From S015-6 sp964384945 (GTDB taxonomy: Bacteria; Desulfobacterota; DSWW01): a stretch of DNA of 64,000 nt. The stretch spans positions 1 through 64,000 of the forward strand of contig CAYLMK010000012.1 of assembly GCA_964384945.1 (NCBI GenBank). The letters run 5' to 3'. The position numbers and the translations under genes were made by a program. The notes beneath the pieces were generated by a model, which did not search any database, had not been told where the DNA came from, and was given only the letters and a program-made list of their open reading frames with translations. Below are positions 1 to 8,191 of this stretch, piece after piece (positions within the stretch are counted from its first letter, which is position 1; every line of letters starts with the position of its first letter).

Positions 1-161
1 ATTTTCAGGTACTTAGGAAACCAATACCCCCCGAATAGCGAAAGTCGGGCTAGCCACCGACTTGGAGAAAATGCCTGCTCGACGATTCAGTGAGGATGAC
101 CGCTGGCGTTGCTCCTCACGAACGCAGGAGGGATGATCAGCCCCACCCGCGAGGGACGGAA

Positions 162-260
162 ATGAGATTCTCGGAACAGGATCTCGAGGATTTCAAGTAC
201 GCCCACGCCCTCCTGGAAAAGCCCGGTTTTTGGGCGGTTTTCAGAAGTATCCACCCCTAG
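162..260 (+). pseudogene. Short EcsC-like N-terminal remnant
   Basis: A 32-codon frame opens at an ATG and closes at a TAG. Its product contains DLEDFKYAHALLEKPGF, which resembles the start of EcsC-family proteins, where an acidic helix is followed by a 'LLE-PG' motif. The rest of such a protein, normally over 200 residues, is absent. The next feature downstream is also a decayed gene, so I read this as a truncated relic and not a functional peptide. The similarity is from memory and short; a chance match is possible. Bases 1-161 hold only small inverted repeats (42-48 with 57-63; 90-96 with 113-119) and no gene that I can support. Confidence 0.3.
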
Positions 261-272
261 CCGGAAGGAGGT

Positions 273-530
273 TTGTATCAAGTCATCTTCGCCCTTGTCG
301 AGACCACCACCTTCAACACGCTCACCCGATCCGAAGCCGAGGTGACCAGCTACTCCAACGGCAAGGCCGAACCCAACCTGGCCGTGGTGGAGGTGCGCGA
401 TGAGCGTGTCACCCGGCTCTCTGAGATGTATCACCCGAAGAAGACAACGTATGCAACGATCGATCTCATGGATTTTTCCGGCTTCACCCAAGGCTCGTCC
501 AGAGAAGGGCTGTTTCCGCCGGAACTGGAG
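273..530 (+). pseudogene. Remnant of a YchF/Obg-like GTPase gene, P-loop deleted
   Basis: The frame from 273 matches the N-terminal region of YchF-like GTPases seen in Desulfobacterota: F-N-x-L-T-R followed by SEAEVTSYSNGKAEPN, VRDERVTRLSEMYHPKK and TTYATIDLMDFSGFTQG. The Walker A segment that should precede FNALT is shortened to ALVETTT, so the G-x4-GK-T nucleotide-binding loop is gone. A good ribosome site (GGAGG near 267-271) precedes a position where ATC stands in place of a start ATG. Similarity stops near 530 and the following sequence is the 3' tail of the opposite-strand HDOD gene. The family is normally about 350 residues, so most of the gene is missing. I see small deletions and a truncated 3' end; loss of function is inferred. 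Confidence 0.7.
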
Positions 531-615
531 AAAGTACCGGCAGCCCATGGGTCGGCCTGCGAATGCCAAAGAGGGGCTCGGCATGTCCGGCGAGAGGGAA
601 GGCGTTTGTTGCCTG

Positions 616-1479
616 TCAATCGTATTTCGACTTTTCTTCCTGGTAGGCGGCCTCGACGTCTGCAAGAAGGGAGTCGATCCTCGCCGGCTCGGGCTCGACC
701 CCGACAAGTCTCCAGAAGGGCAGTGCGCTCAGGTCCGTATCTTCGCGAGGCGCCCTGTAGCCGATGCCGAGTCGATGCATCATCTGATTGGACGCATCCA
801 CCAGGGCGATGAACTTCACATGGACGGGATCCATCCTCTGCGCATCCAGTTCCTTCATGCGGTGATGGTAGTAGATGGTCTTTCCGAATTCGATCGGGAA
901 ATTCCATTTCTTGACCAGGGAGGTGCCCACGTCGCAGTGCGTGAAGCCGAGGATTTCACGTTCCGACTCGTAGTAGGTCCGCCCGTGGTTGTAAACGCTT
1001 TCGGCCACCTGCCGGTATTCCTCCGGTTTGGCGAGGTTCAGAATGACCTTCCCGATGTCATGCAGAAGGCCTGCAACGAGGGCTTCGTCCGGCCTGAGCA
1101 CCCGGAACTGTCCCGCCAGGTGCGCCGCGGTGATCGCCGTGCCGACCGAATGCTCCCAGAGCATGTTCTCATGAAGCCCGAAAGGGGAATACAGGGACCG
1201 CGTGGAAGAGGCCAGGACGAGGTTTGTCACGGTTCGAAAGCCCAGGATGGTGATTGCATCCTTGACGCTTTTGGCCTCCCGCACCCGCTGGTAGTAAGCG
1301 GAGTTCGCCATGCGAAGGATTCTCGAGACGAGGCCGCTGTCGTCACGGAGGGCTCCTTCCAACTGGCCGGCGCTGGCGTTCGGATTGTTGACGACCTCGA
1401 GGACACGGGCCACGACCATCGGAATGGTGGGTAACTCGATCCCCTTGCCAACAAGATCCAGAATGCCCTTCTCATCCAT
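616..1479 (-). CDS. HDOD domain signalling protein
   Basis: This 287-residue protein has one HDOD domain covering roughly residues 12-210. It keeps HDIGK at 140-144 and the WEHSVGTA segment around 108-115, but not the complete residue set of an active HD-GYP phosphodiesterase. HDOD proteins in Proteobacteria act in the cytoplasm as scaffolds or regulators in motility, chemotaxis and cyclic-nucleotide signalling; the partner here is unknown. The start ATG follows GAAGGCGAGAGG. A strong promoter lies 56 bases upstream (1535-1563). The gene stands alone and runs towards the decayed YchF remnant. The domain call is firm; a specific role cannot be given. Confidence 0.88.
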   Translation of the reverse strand: MDEKGILDLVGKGIELPTIPMVVARVLEVVNNPNASAGQLEGALRDDSGLVSRILRMANSAYYQRVREAKSVKDAITILGFRTVTNLVLASSTRSLYSPFGLHENMLWEHSVGTAITAAHLAGQFRVLRPDEALVAGLLHDIGKVILNLAKPEEYRQVAESVYNHGRTYYESEREILGFTHCDVGTSLVKKWNFPIEFGKTIYYHHRMKELDAQRMDPVHVKFIALVDASNQMMHRLGIGYRAPREDTDLSALPFWRLVGVEPEPARIDSLLADVEAAYQEEKSKYD

Positions 1480-1534
1480 CCTCTCGCCTTCCCTGAAGGG
1501 TTGGGTGGACGGGCCCCGCGTCGGCCCCTGTCAG

Positions 1535-1563
1535 AGATTAGGAAGGTCCCATAACCGTGTCAA
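1535..1563 (-). promoter_or_regulatory. Sigma-70-type promoter for the HDOD gene
   Basis: Read on the minus strand, TTGACA (1563-1558) is followed after 17 bases by TAATCT (1540-1535). It faces the HDOD start at 1479, leaving a leader of about 50 bases. This is a motif match only. Confidence 0.6.
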
Positions 1564-1672
1564 GAGCGGCGGGCAGGGAAGGTGGAGCACGCACCGGCTC
1601 ATTCGAAGAAGGCGGGTAATGGATCTGCCCTCCTCGCGGGGAGTCCAGGCGCAAGGCAGGCGACAGCGGGAA

Positions 1673-1807
1673 TCAGCCGCGGAAGATGGCCAGGACCAGG
1701 TAGTGCAAGGCCGTGATGGCGAGCAAGGAAGACACGAGCAAGGCAAGTCCCCGCACGAGACCCCACCGGTCAATGCGCCAGTTCCGCATCTCGTGAGACT
1801 CGTTCAT
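1673..1807 (-). CDS. Small single-pass membrane protein (44 aa)
   Basis: The frame starting at the ATG complementary to 1805-1807 encodes 44 residues: a polar N-terminus with MNESHEMRNWRIDRWG, then a hydrophobic helix of about 25 residues (LALLVSSLLAITALHYLVLAIF) ending RG. AGGGTGG lies just upstream as a possible ribosome site. No family is recognised. The frame is open further upstream, but that extension is arginine- and proline-rich and looks non-coding. It could be a real small inner-membrane protein or a chance hydrophobic frame. Confidence 0.4.
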   Translation of the reverse strand: MNESHEMRNWRIDRWGLVRGLALLVSSLLAITALHYLVLAIFRG

Positions 1808-1931
1808 TGGTCCACCCTGGCTGCTGAGGATCATGATTCTCGGTTTCTTTTGTATGATAAGATTCAGTTTCCCGGCTGCAAGTTTCGTTTTCTGCGGGCC
1901 GGGAACCCTGATTCCGAGGCAGGATAACACA

Positions 1932-1971
1932 GATCCGCCGCGGATTCTGTGAGGCGGATCACGGAATCCGC
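1932..1971. repeat. Two interlocking inverted repeats
   Basis: GATCCGCC (1932-1939) pairs with GGCGGATC (1953-1960), and GCGGATTC (1940-1947) pairs with GAATCCGC (1964-1971). The two stems overlap in an alternating order, so only one hairpin, or a pseudoknot, can form. The site lies just upstream of the small membrane gene and just past the 3' end of the aldolase gene. It may be a terminator or a switch; there is no T-tract. Confidence 0.4.
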
Positions 1972-1984
1972 GGGATTCCAAGGC

Positions 1985-2647
1985 CTAAAGGCTCGATTTC
2001 GCCTTCAGAACCCCCTGAAAAAGGGCCACGATGTCGCCGGGCAGAGGCGTGATTTCCTTGCCCGTAAAGAGGGCATGACAATATACCTGGGCCACTTTTT
2101 CGAGCAATTCCGCGTTCCGGACGGCCGCTTCGAGGGTCTCCCCGAGGCACAGGGCCCCGTGGTTCTGCAGGATGTAGGCATTGCAGCCGTCTGGCAGGCT
2201 TTTCGTAACGTTGGCGGCGAGTTCCGGCGAGCCTGATATCGCGTAAGGGACCACCTGGATCGGCGAACCCAGGTGCATCGAAACCTCGTCGAAGAGCGGC
2301 GGGATGGGCTCCCGGATCACGGACAGTACGCTGGCGTAGTGCTGATGGGTGTGAACCACGGCGCCCACGGCCGAACGATTCCGGTACACCCCGATATGCA
2401 TCCCGGCCTCGACGCTGGGCCTCCGTTCGCCCGCCACGGTCCTTTGATCGAAGTCGATGATGCAGATGTCTTCGGGGGTCATCTCCTGGTACGGTTGTCC
2501 GGAGGGAGTCACCGCAATCAGTTCTTCTCCCTCGAGTCGCGCCGAAACGTTTCCCCCCGAGCCGGACCTTGCGCCGAAAAACCCCTGGGCGCTCAAGGCC
2601 CGGGCAGCGCGAACGATCGATGTTCGCAGCTCGAGAAACCGTTCCAT
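1985..2647 (-). CDS. Class II aldolase/adducin family protein
   Basis: The 220-residue protein matches the zinc-dependent class II aldolase family (L-fuculose-1-phosphate aldolase, L-ribulose-5-phosphate epimerase and relatives), which cleave or isomerise sugar phosphates or decarboxylate hydroxy acids. The phosphate-binding SGSGGNVSAR is near residues 28-37. The metal site is visible as SVEAGMH (E80) and HTHQHY (H99, H101), with a further histidine in QNHG (H163). Length is normal. It starts 20 bases after the acyl-CoA synthetase stop, so the two are probably one operon from the promoter at 4267-4296. Substrate is not predictable; the CoA-ligase partner suggests catabolism of an organic acid. 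Confidence 0.85.
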   Translation of the reverse strand: MERFLELRTSIVRAARALSAQGFFGARSGSGGNVSARLEGEELIAVTPSGQPYQEMTPEDICIIDFDQRTVAGERRPSVEAGMHIGVYRNRSAVGAVVHTHQHYASVLSVIREPIPPLFDEVSMHLGSPIQVVPYAISGSPELAANVTKSLPDGCNAYILQNHGALCLGETLEAAVRNAELLEKVAQVYCHALFTGKEITPLPGDIVALFQGVLKAKSSL

Positions 2648-2667
2648 CCGTCTCCTCTCCGAAACGA

Positions 2668-4206
2668 TTATTTCTGTCCCTTCCAGTATCTATCCCTGAG
2701 AAGGCGTTTGAGCAGCTTTCCCGTGGGTGTGCGGGGGAGGTCGTCGACGAAGTCGATGCTGGCCGGGCACTTGAGCTTGGCCAGGGTTTTTCTGCAGAAT
2801 CCGATCAGTTCCTGCTCGAGTTGAGGGCTCGCTTCGGCAGGGTTTCGAAGTTGCACGATCCCCTTCACCTCTTCCCCGAATTCCTCGTGGGGGATCCCGA
2901 TCACGGCCACGTCGAGCACCTTGGGGTGCGTGACGAGCACATTCTCCGCCTCCTGGGGGTAGATGTTCACGCCTCCGGAGATGATCATGTTGGCCTTCCG
3001 GTCGGTCAGATACAGATAGCCTTCTCGGTCCACGTATCCCACGTCGTTCAGGGTTGTCCAGCCCTTGGAACTGCGGGAGGCGGCCGTCTTTTCCGGGTCG
3101 TTGTGGTATTCGAAGCCGAGGCCGTCGGCGAAGTAGATGGTTCCCACCTCGCCGGGCGGCAACTCGTTCTCCTCGTCGTCCAGGATCTTGATCGCCCCGA
3201 GCATGGCCCTGCCCACGGACCCCTTGTGCCGCAGCCATTCCTCCGAGGTGATGGCGCACAGCCCGTTTCCTTCCGTGCCGGCATAGTACTCGAACAGGAT
3301 CGGCCCCCACCAGTCGATCATCTGTTCCTTGACCTGGACCGGGATGGGCGCCGCGGCATGGATGGCGATCTTCTGGGAGGAGAGATCGTATCTCTCTCTT
3401 TCCTCCTTCGGCAGCTTGAGCATCCGGATGAACATGGTGGGCACCCACTGGCTATGGGTCACCCTGTACCTTTCGATCCATTGGATCGATTGCAGGGCGT
3501 CGAACTTCTCCATGACGATGACGGTGCCGCCCATGTGGATGGTGAACATTACGAATCGAAGCGGTGCGGCATGGTAGAGAGGGGCGGGGGAGAGGTACAC
3601 CGTATGCTGATTGAGCCCGTAAAGGGCGATCAGCAGCTTGGCGCCGTCCCAGAGTTCGCCGTAGGGTTTGGGCTCCAGGTTGAGCTTGATTCCTTTGGGG
3701 CGGCCCGTGGTTCCGGACGAATACAGCATGTCCGCACCGGCCATCTCGTCCGCAATGGGCCCGACCGGGTACGAGGCGACCCTGTCCTCGTAAGACTCGT
3801 AACCTGCCGCGGTTCCGTTCACCATCAGCCGAGCCTCGACGTTCGGCATTCTGTCCACAAGGAGGGAGGCGACCTCGGCCCTTGCGGCCGACGTGAAGAA
3901 GGCTTTTGCCCCGCAGTCGTTCACGATGTATTCCACCTCGTGAACGGTGAGATGCGTGCTGATGGTCGTGTACAGGAGCCCGGATCGGGCGGCCGCGGCG
4001 GCGATTTTGATGAAATTCGGGTCGTTTTCCATGTACACGGCGATCTTGTCGCCCGGCCGAAGACCCAAGTCCCGAAGCATGTGGGCGCAGCGGTTTGCCG
4101 ACTCCTCGAGCTCGAGACGGGAAACCGCCCGGCCGGTCGAGGCCATGATGAAGGCCGGTCTGTCCGGGCTCTCCCGGACCCACTTGCGCGGGTGTTCGAA
4201 CTCCAT
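2668..4206 (-). CDS. AMP-forming acyl-CoA synthetase
   Basis: This 512-residue member of the ANL superfamily should activate a carboxylic acid to its CoA thioester through an acyl-adenylate. The P-loop LYSSGTTGRPKG is at residues 161-172, the aromatic/acid motif YYAGTEG at 307-313, the hinge region TDRKANMIISGG near 401-412, and the catalytic-lysine motif PRTPTGKLLKRL near the C-terminus. I chose the ATG at 4206 because GGAGGGGG lies just before it and homology begins there; a longer open frame upstream crosses a promoter and reads the reverse of an old-yellow-enzyme remnant. The aldolase gene follows in the same operon. Substrate unknown; several other CoA ligases occur in this window. Confidence 0.9.
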   Translation of the reverse strand: MEFEHPRKWVRESPDRPAFIMASTGRAVSRLELEESANRCAHMLRDLGLRPGDKIAVYMENDPNFIKIAAAAARSGLLYTTISTHLTVHEVEYIVNDCGAKAFFTSAARAEVASLLVDRMPNVEARLMVNGTAAGYESYEDRVASYPVGPIADEMAGADMLYSSGTTGRPKGIKLNLEPKPYGELWDGAKLLIALYGLNQHTVYLSPAPLYHAAPLRFVMFTIHMGGTVIVMEKFDALQSIQWIERYRVTHSQWVPTMFIRMLKLPKEERERYDLSSQKIAIHAAAPIPVQVKEQMIDWWGPILFEYYAGTEGNGLCAITSEEWLRHKGSVGRAMLGAIKILDDEENELPPGEVGTIYFADGLGFEYHNDPEKTAASRSSKGWTTLNDVGYVDREGYLYLTDRKANMIISGGVNIYPQEAENVLVTHPKVLDVAVIGIPHEEFGEEVKGIVQLRNPAEASPQLEQELIGFCRKTLAKLKCPASIDFVDDLPRTPTGKLLKRLLRDRYWKGQK

Positions 4207-4266
4207 GCTGTCCCCCTCCGTGCCCGGGTCGAACGGCCAGGATTCCAGCCTCACGGCTCCGTTCCA

Positions 4267-4296
4267 TATATAGGCAGGCTGGCGCCCGCATGTCAA
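4267..4296 (-). promoter_or_regulatory. Promoter of the acyl-CoA synthetase operon
   Basis: On the minus strand TTGACA (4296-4291) is separated by 18 bases from TATATA (4272-4267). It lies 60 bases upstream of the synthetase start. Its -35 box sits at the very edge where similarity to the opposite-strand old-yellow-enzyme remnant begins. Confidence 0.7.
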
Positions 4297-4737
4297 TGCG
4301 AACGAGGGCGTGGACCGCGTCCATCTGTCCTCGGGCATGATGAAGTCCTGGAAGCACCCCTTTCCGGAAAAGTCGGGCGTGATCCTGCCCGAGGCCGAAG
4401 CGGTGAAGAAAGGGCGGTCGATATCCCGGTCATGTGCCCCAACCTTCACGACCCCAAGGCGGCTGCCCGGGTCGTGAGAGAGGGTAGGGTGGACGTCGTC
4501 TCGATGGCTCGGCCGCTCCTGGCCGCTCCCCCGTGGCCGAACAAGGTCAGGCAGGGCCGCGCCGACGAAATCAAGGCATGCATCTTGTGCAACGGGTGCC
4601 TCTCGACCCTCTTTCAGGGGTTCTCCACCCGGTGTACCTTGAACCCGAACGTCGGAGGGGAGCGCTTCGTGCCCGAGTACTTTCCCCCGCCCCGGAAGGG
4701 CGGAGGCCGTCCGATCGGAAGGGGCGGCCGGGGTTGA
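4292..4737 (+). pseudogene. Frameshifted 3' remnant of an old-yellow-enzyme (NADH:flavin oxidoreductase) gene
   Basis: Two adjacent frames together give the C-terminal third of the FMN-binding barrel of 2,4-dienoyl-CoA reductase/old-yellow-enzyme proteins. Bases about 4301-4412 read EGVDRVHLSSG, then HPFPEKSGVILPEAEAVKK; after an apparent two-base insertion near 4410-4415 the second frame reads VDIPVMCPNLHDPKAAARV, DVVSMARPLLA and CILCNGCLSTLFQG with RCTLNPNVG. The last part holds the cysteine set (C-x2-C-x3-C ... C) of the 4Fe-4S cluster. The frame ends at TGA 4735-4737. The N-terminal barrel is absent, so this is a pseudogene squeezed between two minus-strand genes. Confidence 0.8.
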
Positions 4738-4773
4738 GCCCGAATCCGCCTGCCCCGGTTTCCGACTTCTCCT

Positions 4774-6033
4774 CTAGGCGAACCTGCCGTTATAGGGCAG
4801 ACATCGAATATCCTTGCGGAAGGAGGGAAAGCGGTTACACCCGTTCCGTGTGACTTCTACGTAGTCCTCGTTGCCGAATACCTCCGGGACGGGCGTGCTC
4901 AACAGGCTCCGGCCGGACCAGTCCACCACCCAGACTTCCACCGCGATCACCATCCCCTCCTCGAAGACGGCCGTCTCCTGCTCTGCGATCATCGGGGGTT
5001 CGTGGGGGTTCAGGCCGACGCCGTGGCCGGCCATTTCGATGGTCGGCTCGATCCCGTTGTCCCGAAGCACCGCGGCGATGACCTCCATCAGGTATTTCGT
5101 CTGCACGCCCGGTTTGATCGCGGCGATCGCCTCGGCCTGCGCCTTGTCGACGGCCTCGGCCTTGCGGAGGGCCTCGTCCGGCAGGGGCCCGATCTGGAAA
5201 CAGCGGCAGCAGCTTCCGTAGTAGCCCTTGTAAGTGGGAAGCGGCTCGAACACGATCCGGTCTCCGATCGACAGGGTGACCTCATCGTAAAAGGAGGGCG
5301 TGTCCGGCATCGGGATCACGCGGGAGGAGGCCGTCGCGATGGGCGGCATGCAGTCCTCGGTCCTTTCCAGGATCTCGCGCCGGAGCATCCGGCCCGCGTC
5401 GCGCTCGGTCATGCCCATGCGGAAATTCGCAATCAGCTCCCCATAGGCGCCCACGATCGCCCGGGCCGCATGCCGCAGGCACTCGACCTCCCCGGCGGAC
5501 TTGATCACGCGGCACTTCCAGATAAGGTCGCAGGCATCCACGAAGGTGGCCCCCGCCAGTTCGCTTCGGAGTCGATCGATGTCATTGACCGGCCGGGGGA
5601 TGCACATGCCGCCCAGGTTACCGGACTCGAGGCCGATTCTCCCTTTGCCGAAGCCGAGCTCTTTGACGGTCTCGGCCACATCGACCGGGATGTGCCGGAT
5701 GTTCGATGTCACGTGGGGCTTGTAGAGGAGGCGGATGTCCTTCACGTAGGTGTAGCCTTCGGCGACGCCGCTGAAGAAATCCGGCACCAGGAGGACAGGC
5801 TCCTTGTCGATGGGAAGGAGAACAACCGCCGGCTGGATGGTCATGGCGCTCCAGTGCAGAGACTGAAAGCCGGTGAAGTACCGGATGTTGATCGGATCCC
5901 AGAGGGTGAGCAGGTCGATTCTCTGCTCTTCCATGAACGCTCTGGCCCTGGCCAGACGGCGCTCGTATTCGCTCTGCGGGAAATCCGCGTACAGGGGGGA
6001 GCCCCAGATCCGATGCTCTTGCCTGATCAACAT
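4774..6033 (-). CDS. M24-family (creatinase/aminopeptidase P-like) hydrolase with altered metal site
   Basis: The 419-residue protein has a creatinase N-terminal domain (about 1-170) and the pita-bread M24 domain (about 180-419). Of the usual five metal ligands, the HGVGLNPHEPP histidine (about 337) and the glutamates near 366 and 387 are present. The two aspartates are replaced: the first reads E (VFEPLP, about 263) and the second reads C (YYGSCCRCF, about 275). Creatinase, a family member that works without metal, also lacks these ligands, so a non-peptidase C-N hydrolase is plausible. The start ATG at 6033 follows GGAGGAAGAGGT. It is the last gene of a probable TetR-DUF1329-flavoprotein-M24 run. 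Substrate unknown. Confidence 0.85.
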   Translation of the reverse strand: MLIRQEHRIWGSPLYADFPQSEYERRLARARAFMEEQRIDLLTLWDPINIRYFTGFQSLHWSAMTIQPAVVLLPIDKEPVLLVPDFFSGVAEGYTYVKDIRLLYKPHVTSNIRHIPVDVAETVKELGFGKGRIGLESGNLGGMCIPRPVNDIDRLRSELAGATFVDACDLIWKCRVIKSAGEVECLRHAARAIVGAYGELIANFRMGMTERDAGRMLRREILERTEDCMPPIATASSRVIPMPDTPSFYDEVTLSIGDRIVFEPLPTYKGYYGSCCRCFQIGPLPDEALRKAEAVDKAQAEAIAAIKPGVQTKYLMEVIAAVLRDNGIEPTIEMAGHGVGLNPHEPPMIAEQETAVFEEGMVIAVEVWVVDWSGRSLLSTPVPEVFGNEDYVEVTRNGCNRFPSFRKDIRCLPYNGRFA

Positions 6034-6120
6034 ACCTCTTCCTCCCTTCCTCCTTGCGTGGGGTCCCTCTCGAACGAGAGGGAGCGGCTGAAGGCGCGGG
6101 CCCGCCCGCACCGCGTCGCA

Positions 6121-6822
6121 CTATTTTTTCACCTGCCACTCGTATGTGTATTCTCCGGGCAGGTCGCCGCCCAAAGCCGCCTTCCCCGCCTTGACGATGC
6201 GTGCCATCTCGGCCACCCGCCTGGCCACGCTCTCCGCACAGGCGATGCCGTGTTCGTCCTTCAGGATGTTGTCCTCGGCAAGGGGGTTGGGCATCTGGCC
6301 GGTCCATGCGGCCGCACCGATGTAGCTGTCGCTGATCGTATCCCCTGCCACGACGACGTTGTTCGTCACCAGGGCGCTGTTCACGAGGAAACTGAGCGTC
6401 AGGTCCTGGCCTCCGTACCGGCTGGCCCCGTTCGTAAGTACGCCGCACACCTTGCTGAACCGGGGCACGTCCCGCCCCAGGGCGAGGTAGTGCATCATCG
6501 TCATGTTGGCGAACCGGTCGAGCAGGGCCTTGACCACGGAGGGGACCGACATGTGATAGACCGGGACCCCCCAGAGGATGCCGTCGGCGGCCAGGTACTT
6601 CTCGTGAAAGGGCTGGAGGCCGTCCTGGATCACGCACTCGAGCTTCTCCATGCACTTGTAGCAACTGATGCAGTGGCCGATCTTCTTTCCGGCCACTTCG
6701 AACAGATCCGTTTCCACCCACGGGTAGGCGGCTGCGGCGGCCAGGGCCTTTTCGACCAGCTTTGCCGTGTTTCCCTGTTTCCGGGGGCTGCCCACGATTC
6801 CGAGGATCCTCACCTTGTCCAT
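6121..6822 (-). CDS. Iron-sulfur flavoprotein of the NADPH-dependent FMN reductase family
   Basis: This 233-residue protein has a flavodoxin-like fold starting with GIVGSPRKQGNT (9-19), the FMN-phosphate loop. A compact cysteine motif C51-x2-C54-x2-C57-x5-C63 matches the single 4Fe-4S site of archaeal and anaerobic bacterial iron-sulfur flavoproteins (Isf). Such proteins pass electrons from ferredoxin or reduce oxygen species and small organics in the cytoplasm. The start ATG (6822) is where homology begins. It lies 67 bases after the DUF1329 gene and 87 bases before the M24 gene, so co-transcription is likely. The electron acceptor cannot be told from sequence. Confidence 0.85.
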   Translation of the reverse strand: MDKVRILGIVGSPRKQGNTAKLVEKALAAAAAYPWVETDLFEVAGKKIGHCISCYKCMEKLECVIQDGLQPFHEKYLAADGILWGVPVYHMSVPSVVKALLDRFANMTMMHYLALGRDVPRFSKVCGVLTNGASRYGGQDLTLSFLVNSALVTNNVVVAGDTISDSYIGAAAWTGQMPNPLAEDNILKDEHGIACAESVARRVAEMARIVKAGKAALGGDLPGEYTYEWQVKK

Positions 6823-6889
6823 GTTTTCCCGCTCCTTTCTTTCCTCACGCGCTGTGCGCAGGGCCGGGTCTTCCCTTCCCCCGACGCGT

Positions 6890-8191
6890 CTACTTGCAGA
6901 GCTTCTGGAACCCGCCGAGCGAGTAGATATTCGGGTTCTGTACGGCGTACCACGTCCCAATGCTCTCGGGGGTCAGCGCCCGAAGCACGGTCGCGTGTTC
7001 GTACCGGTCGTCGACGGCGATGTACATGGGTCCCTGGACAAATCGCATCTTCTTCTCAGGCCCGTCGAACCCGGACGCGGTCAGCAGGACCGTCTTCCAG
7101 TAATCCGCGGCCCGGTCGTGGATGATCTTGTAGAAGGTCATGAAGGGAACCTCTGCGTCCACCCACAGGTACTGGGTGCCGTAATTGTAGTAGGGGTCCT
7201 TCGGCTTCATCTCGAGGATGAGCACCTCGCGCTTTGCCCAGACCAGGTTTGTGGGCGCCCAGGGGGCCCCCTGCCAGCCCTCCTTCTGGAACCCGTAGAT
7301 TACGGGCTTGATGCCGGAGGTGGACATCCACTCGCCCCGTTCGTTCCGGACGAGGGCTTGCGGCTTTGCGTCCAGGAAGGGCACCAGCGCGACCTTCTTC
7401 TGCGTGGGTTTCCACTCCACCGATGAAACCTTCCCTGCGAAGCCGTAGGCATCGTCGATGCACATGTCCGTACCGATGAAGGCGTCGGAACGATTCGCCG
7501 GACTCATGCGTCGGACCCTCCGGATCGCGGGGACATAGCCGAAGGTCATGTCCTGACGGCTGTCCAGATAGCGCCAGGTCATTACATTGGTTCCGGCGAT
7601 GTCGTAGGGGGAGACGACCCGGACGATCGAATACTGCTCGATCCCTTGCGGGTTCTTCTCTTGACGGGCCGCAGGAAACCCGACCATCGGATATTGGAGG
7701 AATTGCACCTGAACGTCCCGCTCGTAGCCGCCGCGGCCCACCCAGATGGCGGCAAACGGATAGTCGATGTTTCCGAGGGTGTAGCTGTAAAAGGTCCGGT
7801 TGTGCATAATCTTGAACGCGGAGCGGGGGTCGTCCAGACCCACCTCGGGGAAGGGGATTCCCTCCACAAAGGCCGGGGTCCTGCCCGTCTGCGCGTCGAC
7901 GATCAGCCCCTCTTCATCGAGGGAAAACGTGCCCTTGTTCTCTTCCATGGCCCGGATGCATGCCTCGGTCCAGTAGTCATTCGGATCCCACTCCAGGGCT
8001 CCGATATCGAGGGTGAATTCTCCCTTCCTCACCCAGTTCAGCACCGAATCGGGGAGCAGCCCTTCCGCCTTCTGCCAGTTTGTCTTGTCGATCACGTCCC
8101 CCGGGGCGACGTCGGCGGACGCCGCCGGCGCCAGGCACAGAAGAAACCAGAGACCGATCCCTGGGATGAGGCGAGCGTGTTTGGTTGTCAT
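6890..8191 (-). CDS. Exported DUF1329 protein
   Basis: A signal peptide is clear: basic MTTKHAR, hydrophobic LIPGIGLWFLLCLAP, then AASA|DVAPGDVI, with cleavage near residue 26. The mature part fits DUF1329, a periplasmic or outer-membrane-associated family with a LolA/LolB-like lipid-binding shape, often found near catabolism of hydrophobic compounds. The start ATG at 8191 is preceded by GGAGGAAAG. The first 215 bases of the gene are also read, in another frame, as the C-terminal tail of the upstream TetR frame. The role is inferred to be handling a lipophilic substrate; the TetR partner suggests ligand-controlled expression. Confidence 0.85.
   Translation of the reverse strand: MTTKHARLIPGIGLWFLLCLAPAASADVAPGDVIDKTNWQKAEGLLPDSVLNWVRKGEFTLDIGALEWDPNDYWTEACIRAMEENKGTFSLDEEGLIVDAQTGRTPAFVEGIPFPEVGLDDPRSAFKIMHNRTFYSYTLGNIDYPFAAIWVGRGGYERDVQVQFLQYPMVGFPAARQEKNPQGIEQYSIVRVVSPYDIAGTNVMTWRYLDSRQDMTFGYVPAIRRVRRMSPANRSDAFIGTDMCIDDAYGFAGKVSSVEWKPTQKKVALVPFLDAKPQALVRNERGEWMSTSGIKPVIYGFQKEGWQGAPWAPTNLVWAKREVLILEMKPKDPYYNYGTQYLWVDAEVPFMTFYKIIHDRAADYWKTVLLTASGFDGPEKKMRFVQGPMYIAVDDRYEHATVLRALTPESIGTWYAVQNPNIYSLGGFQKLCK

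Noticed and set aside
1..120. Possible riboswitch before the remnants
   Set aside because: Small inverted repeats (42-63, 90-119) are present, but I could not match conserved cores of cyclic-di-GMP, cobalamin or other riboswitches.
2569..4291. Very long plus-strand open frame opposite the acyl-CoA synthetase
   Set aside because: It is the antisense reading of a well-supported ANL enzyme and has no family motifs. Only its last part, after about 4410, carries real sequence, which belongs to the old-yellow-enzyme remnant.
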